DNA of 64,000 bases. It comes from Asticcacaulis benevestitus DSM 16100 = ATCC BAA-896. GTDB taxonomy: Bacteria; Pseudomonadota; Alphaproteobacteria; Caulobacterales; Caulobacteraceae. The position numbers and the translations under genes were made by a program. Location of the stretch: NCBI RefSeq assembly GCF_000376105.1, contig NZ_AQWM01000005.1:124001-188000 (forward strand), in the 5' to 3' direction. Each line of letters starts with the position of its first letter. Position 1 is the stretch's first letter. This document shows, one piece after another, positions 60,775-64,000 of the stretch. The notes under the pieces were generated by a model, which did no database searches, was not told the DNA's origin, and saw nothing but the letters and a program-made list of their open reading frames with translations.

Positions 60775-61629
60775 TTAGTGGCCGGCATTCTTGTCGCGGG
60801 CGAGCCAGCGGCCGAGGATATTGACACCCAGCACCGCAGCGGCAACCAGAAGCGCACCGGCCCAGGCCAGCTTGTTGAGGTCTTCATAGGGTGTGAGCGC
60901 GAAGTTATACATGGCGTGCGGCAGGCTTTCCATGGCTTCACCCAGATTGGCGGTGAAGAACTGGTTACCCAGCGCGGTAAAGAGCAGAGGTGCCGTTTCG
61001 CCGGAGATACGGGCAAAGCCGAGCAGACCGCCGGTCAGCAGGCCAGCGCCGGCCGCCTTCCAGATGATCTGGCGAATGGTGGTGAACTGCGAGGCACCAA
61101 GCGCCATACCGGCTTCACGCAAGGCATTGGGTTGCAGGTTCAGGATATCTTCGGTGGTACGTGTCACGATCGGCGTGGCGAGGATGGCCAGGGCCACGGC
61201 GCCAGCCCAGCCGGAGAAGTGACCAAGGGCGATCGGCGAACCCGAGACCAGCACCTGATAGACGAACAGGCCGATCAGGATGGAGGGCGCCGACAACAGC
61301 ACGTCGTTGAGGAAGCGGACGACGTGACCATAGGGCGTGTCGCCGCCGATTTCCGCCAGCCAGGTGCCGGCCAGAACCCCGATGAATAGGGCGATGATCA
61401 TGGCGACACCGCACATCAGGATAGACCCGACGATGGCGTTTCGCAGACCACCCGGCGAACCGGCGGCCGGCGTATCCATGGTAAAGATCAGCGGGTTCAT
61501 GCCGCCGATACCCTGTGAGAACAGCGACCACAGTATGAGGGCAAGCGCGCCGAGCGCGATGACCGTGCCGAAGATGCACAGGCCGATGAAGACGTAGTTG
61601 GCGATTTTACGGCGAAGAGCGCGATCCAT
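60775..61629 (-). CDS. pstA: Phosphate ABC transporter permease PstA
   Basis: 284 residues, six membrane helices. The permease coupling loop is EAGMALGASQFTTIRQIIWKAA, the EAA motif that docks on PstB. NPLIFTMDTPAAGSPGGLRNAIVGS is typical of PstA. It starts 11 bases after the pstC stop. It forms the import channel with PstC. Confidence 0.97.
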   Translation of the reverse strand: MDRALRRKIANYVFIGLCIFGTVIALGALALILWSLFSQGIGGMNPLIFTMDTPAAGSPGGLRNAIVGSILMCGVAMIIALFIGVLAGTWLAEIGGDTPYGHVVRFLNDVLLSAPSILIGLFVYQVLVSGSPIALGHFSGWAGAVALAILATPIVTRTTEDILNLQPNALREAGMALGASQFTTIRQIIWKAAGAGLLTGGLLGFARISGETAPLLFTALGNQFFTANLGEAMESLPHAMYNFALTPYEDLNKLAWAGALLVAAAVLGVNILGRWLARDKNAGH

Positions 61630-61640
61630 GGGTCTCTCTC

Positions 61641-62627
61641 CTAGTAGCGTTGCGAAGACAGCAGCCAGCGCGCAATGGCCAGTACCGTGAAGGTGATAAG
61701 GAAGAGGACGAGGCCGAGCGCGATCAGGGCGGAACGGTGCAGATCAGCGGCTTCAGCAAACTCGTTGGCGATGGTCGAAGCCAGGGTCGAGCTGGAGTCG
61801 AACAGCGACTTGGGGAATTTGTGGGAGTTACCGATGATGAAGGTGACAGCCATGGTTTCGCCGAGCGCGCGGCCGAGGCCCAGCATGACGACGCCGATCA
61901 TGCCTTTTTGCACGTAGGGGATGATAACCGAGGTGGTGACTTCAAACGGGGTGGCGCCGACACCGAAGGCGGCTTCGCGCACCTGCGGCGGAATGGAGCG
62001 GAACAGTTCACGGAAGACGGCGGCCATGTAGGGCAGGATCATGATGGCCAGAACCAGCGAGGCGGTAAAGAGATTGGCGCCGTTGGGGATGCCGGCCACC
62101 ATCTTGGCAAACCACGAGGTCGGGTCTTGCGAGGCGGCGATGATCAGCGGCGTTTGGATGGTCTTGGCGAACCAGGGGGCGAAAACGAACAGGCCCCACA
62201 TGCCGTAGACGATGGAAGGGATGCCGGCCAGCAGTTCGACGGCGGTCGAGAGCGGCTGCGCGATCTGGCGCGGGCAGAACTGGGTCAGGAAAACCGCGAT
62301 GCCGATGGCGATGGGCAAGGCGAACAGCAGGGCGAGCGCGGAGGTGATGATGGTGCCGAGGATAGGCGCGGTGGCGCTGTAGACGTCGGTGACCGGGTTC
62401 CACGGCGTATCGATGCAGAACCAGCTATTGTTGCCGACGGGGCATTCCTTGAACTTCAGGAAGAAACCGAAACCATATTCGGAGAGCGCGGGCCAGCCAC
62501 CAACGATCAGGGTGCCGATCAGCGAGGCCAGAACCACCAGCAGGGTGGTGGCGGCGCCGAACGAGACCCAGCGAAAGATCGGGTCGGTCGGATCGAAGCG
62601 CGGTTTAAACTTGGTTTCAACAGACAT
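61641..62627 (-). CDS. pstC: Phosphate ABC transporter permease PstC
   Basis: 328 residues. The first membrane helix is near 22-44, followed by a periplasmic loop (about 50-85) that carries CPVGNNSWFCIDTPWNPVTD, then five further helices. The coupling loop is EAAFGVGATPFEVTTSVIIPY. It pairs with PstA. 197 bases separate it from pstS; this gap contains two hairpins that may tune the ratio of binding protein to permease. Confidence 0.97.
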   Translation of the reverse strand: MSVETKFKPRFDPTDPIFRWVSFGAATTLLVVLASLIGTLIVGGWPALSEYGFGFFLKFKECPVGNNSWFCIDTPWNPVTDVYSATAPILGTIITSALALLFALPIAIGIAVFLTQFCPRQIAQPLSTAVELLAGIPSIVYGMWGLFVFAPWFAKTIQTPLIIAASQDPTSWFAKMVAGIPNGANLFTASLVLAIMILPYMAAVFRELFRSIPPQVREAAFGVGATPFEVTTSVIIPYVQKGMIGVVMLGLGRALGETMAVTFIIGNSHKFPKSLFDSSSTLASTIANEFAEAADLHRSALIALGLVLFLITFTVLAIARWLLSSQRY

Positions 62628-62691
62628 AGTTCTCTTTGTCCCGGATGTGTTCGGTCAGGAGGCAGGCAAGTGTCGGGCTATAGCGCAAGGC

Positions 62692-62761
62692 TGGCAGCTT
62701 TACTGCCATTGATGGCCAGACACAAGTCAGGCGAGGCACAACCTTCAGGTCAGTCCTCGCC
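62692..62761 (-). other. Hairpins between pstS and pstC
   Basis: Two stems in the 197-base gap: TGGCAG/CTGCCA (62692-62708) and GGCGAGG/CCTCGCC with an inner ACCT/AGGT (62730-62761). They may stabilise the pstS message or weaken read-through into pstC, as at other binding-protein operons. The rest of the gap shows nothing else. Confidence 0.5.
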
Positions 62762-62824
62762 CATTTCTCGTGCTCTCATCAGATACCCGAAGCCAAGCTC
62801 CGGGCACCTGGAGGAGCGTCAGGC

Positions 62825-63880
62825 TTAGGGGTTCGGCGAGGTGTAGACGGCCTTGCCACCCGACTTGATTTGCTGCGCCCATTGCTTGCGCATCATCGTC
62901 TTCACGTTGGCAGGCAGCGGCACGTAGAAGAGGTCGTTGGCGTTGAAGTCACCGGCCTTGTAGCCGTAGTCGAAGAACTTCAGAACTTCGGCAGCCTTCG
63001 TCGGGTTGGCCTGTTCCTTGTACATAAGGATGAAGGTCGCACCGGTGATCGGCCAGGCATTGGCGCCCGGTTGATTGAGGACGAGCAGATAGTTGCCCGG
63101 AGCGTTGGCCCAGTCGGCGCCGGCAGTCGCAGCCTTGAAGGCGGCGGCGGTCGGTTGCGGCCAGGTGGCGTCCTTCGAGGCGACCAGAGCGTAACCGATA
63201 CCGGTCTTCTGGACGTAGGCGTATTCGACATAACCAATCGAACCTGCGGTTTGGCGAACCAGGGCGGCAACGCCGTCGTTCTTCGCGCCGCCAACACCGG
63301 TCGGCCATTCAACGGCGTCAGACGCGCCGACATTGCTCTTCCACTCGTTGGAAGCGATCGAGAGGTAGGAGGTGAAGAGGAAGGTGGTGCCGGAGCCGTC
63401 CGAACGGTGAACGACGGTGATTGGCATGGCCGGAAGGTTGAGGCCGGCGTTCCACTTGGTGATGGCCGGATCATTCCACAGGGTGATCTTGCCGAGGAAG
63501 ATGTCAGCCAGAACGGCGCCCGGCAGCTTCAGCTTGCCGGAAGGCACGCCCGGGATGTTGATGGCAGGCACAACGCCGCCGACAACGGTGGGGAACTGAT
63601 AGAGGCCCGACTTGTCGAGTTCAGCCTGCGTCAGCGGCTTGTCGGAAGCGCCGAAATCGACCGTCTTGGCCTGGATTTGCTTGATACCGCCGCCGGAACC
63701 GATGGCTTGGTAGTTGAGCTGCACACCTGTGGTGCGCTTGTAACCTTCAGCCCACTTAGCATAAAGCGGAGCCGGGAAGGTAGCGCCAGCGCCGGAAATC
63801 GTGTCGGCAGCGGTCGCGGCCGAGGTCAGGGTAGCGGTCAGCAGCACGGCTGCGACGGCACCTTTAAAAAACTTGAACAT
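62825..63880 (-). CDS. pstS: Phosphate-binding periplasmic protein PstS
   Basis: 351 residues from the ATG at 63880, preceded by AAGGAG; the frame opens at 63988. A signal peptide (about 1-25, ending TAADT) releases it to the periplasm. ISGAGATFPAPLYAKW at the mature start and HRSDGSGTTFLFTSYLS carry the phosphate-binding Ser, Thr, Asp and Arg residues; GGGIKQIQAKTVDFGASDKPL is the second binding segment. It is the first gene of pstSCAB, and a Pho box lies 60 bases upstream. Confidence 0.98.
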   Translation of the reverse strand: MFKFFKGAVAAVLLTATLTSAATAADTISGAGATFPAPLYAKWAEGYKRTTGVQLNYQAIGSGGGIKQIQAKTVDFGASDKPLTQAELDKSGLYQFPTVVGGVVPAINIPGVPSGKLKLPGAVLADIFLGKITLWNDPAITKWNAGLNLPAMPITVVHRSDGSGTTFLFTSYLSIASNEWKSNVGASDAVEWPTGVGGAKNDGVAALVRQTAGSIGYVEYAYVQKTGIGYALVASKDATWPQPTAAAFKAATAGADWANAPGNYLLVLNQPGANAWPITGATFILMYKEQANPTKAAEVLKFFDYGYKAGDFNANDLFYVPLPANVKTMMRKQWAQQIKSGGKAVYTSPNP

Positions 63881-63940
63881 CCATATCTCCTTGAAGGAAG
63901 TGTTGGCAGACTGTCTTGCTTTATGCACTAACCGCTTTTT

Positions 63941-63958
63941 ACGACAGTTTTGTAACAG
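63941..63958 (-). promoter_or_regulatory. Pho box of the pst operon
   Basis: Read on the minus strand: CTGTTAC-AAAA-CTGTCGT, two 7-base half-sites 11 bases apart, matching the PhoB consensus CTGTCAT-N4-CTGTCAT at 5 of 7 and 6 of 7 positions. Its distance to pstS (60 bases to the ATG) fits a PhoB-activated promoter. Beyond it, only upstream sequence remains in the window. Confidence 0.85.
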
Positions 63959-64000
63959 CCCGGGTAATTTAAAAAGACACTGTGTCACAAAGACAGGCTG

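Noticed and set aside
62870-63931. A 353-codon plus-strand frame opposite pstS
   Set aside because: pstS on the minus strand is unmistakable (signal peptide, phosphate-binding motifs, Pho box). The antisense frame runs across the Pho box side and shows no family.
1-64000. tRNA, rRNA, CRISPR, insertion sequences, prophage
   Set aside because: No clover-leaf, ribosomal, spaced-repeat, transposase or integrase signal was seen on either strand. The YqjE/holin-like gene is not accompanied by phage genes.

Overview
This window comes from an alphaproteobacterium, most likely of the Caulobacterales (Asticcacaulis/Caulobacter-like). The grounds are GC-rich coding, a GAAC-N7-GAAC LexA box in front of dinB, gene content typical of that order (NodT lipoprotein, Dabb, DUF72, phenylalanine hydroxylase) and intergenic CCTCCCC...GGGGAGG palindromes. 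The assignment is inference: there is no rRNA or tRNA in the window. I see no transposase, integrase, CRISPR array or replication origin; the whole window looks chromosomal.

Layout. 1-909: the end of a sensor kinase. 1081-8032 (minus): a five-gene signalling operon with overlapping ends: CHASE3 hybrid kinase with three receivers, CheR, CheB, REC-HK-REC and a lone receiver. 8247-12967: mobA, moaA, SOS-controlled dinB, a DUF72 protein and an oxidoreductase. 13200-17789: a MacA/MacB/NodT tripartite export operon. 17938-20031: a Tat-exported alpha/beta hydrolase and an AraC regulator. 20471-24193: a two-domain glycosyltransferase and a GH130 enzyme behind a 439-base, hairpin-rich gap. 24263-33235: a stress and signalling neighbourhood: CsbD, YqjD/YqjE-like proteins, DUF1328, three kinases, two response regulators and three small unknown proteins.

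33353-41443: phenylalanine hydroxylase and its pterin recycling enzyme separated by a GH2 glycosidase and a sugar isomerase-like protein, then a winged-helix regulator with two duplicated 199-residue membrane proteins, and a prolyl oligopeptidase. 41508-44855 (minus): a response regulator with an unfamiliar helical C-terminal half, followed by two tandem paralogues of about 390 residues that I do not recognise; this is my best candidate for an undescribed system. 45029-51673: a small FliL-like exported protein, phasin plus 3-hydroxybutyrate dehydrogenase, an Atm1-type ABC exporter, an Ldh-family dehydrogenase and a FrnE-like protein.

51725-56047 (minus): a compact beta-mannobiose pathway (GH130 mannosylglucose phosphorylase, AGE 2-epimerase, sodium-sugar symporter). 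56134-59808: a Tag-like DNA glycosylase, MerC behind a Zur-like palindrome, a Dabb protein and a membrane glycosyltransferase. 59935-63880 (minus): pstSCAB behind a Pho box.

Two themes recur. Phosphotransfer signalling is very dense: six histidine kinases and five stand-alone or DNA-binding response regulators in 64 kb. Mannose-type glycan chemistry appears twice: one GH130 in an evident catabolic operon and another beside a glycosyltransferase. Most convergent gene pairs are separated by strong terminators or palindromic repeats.
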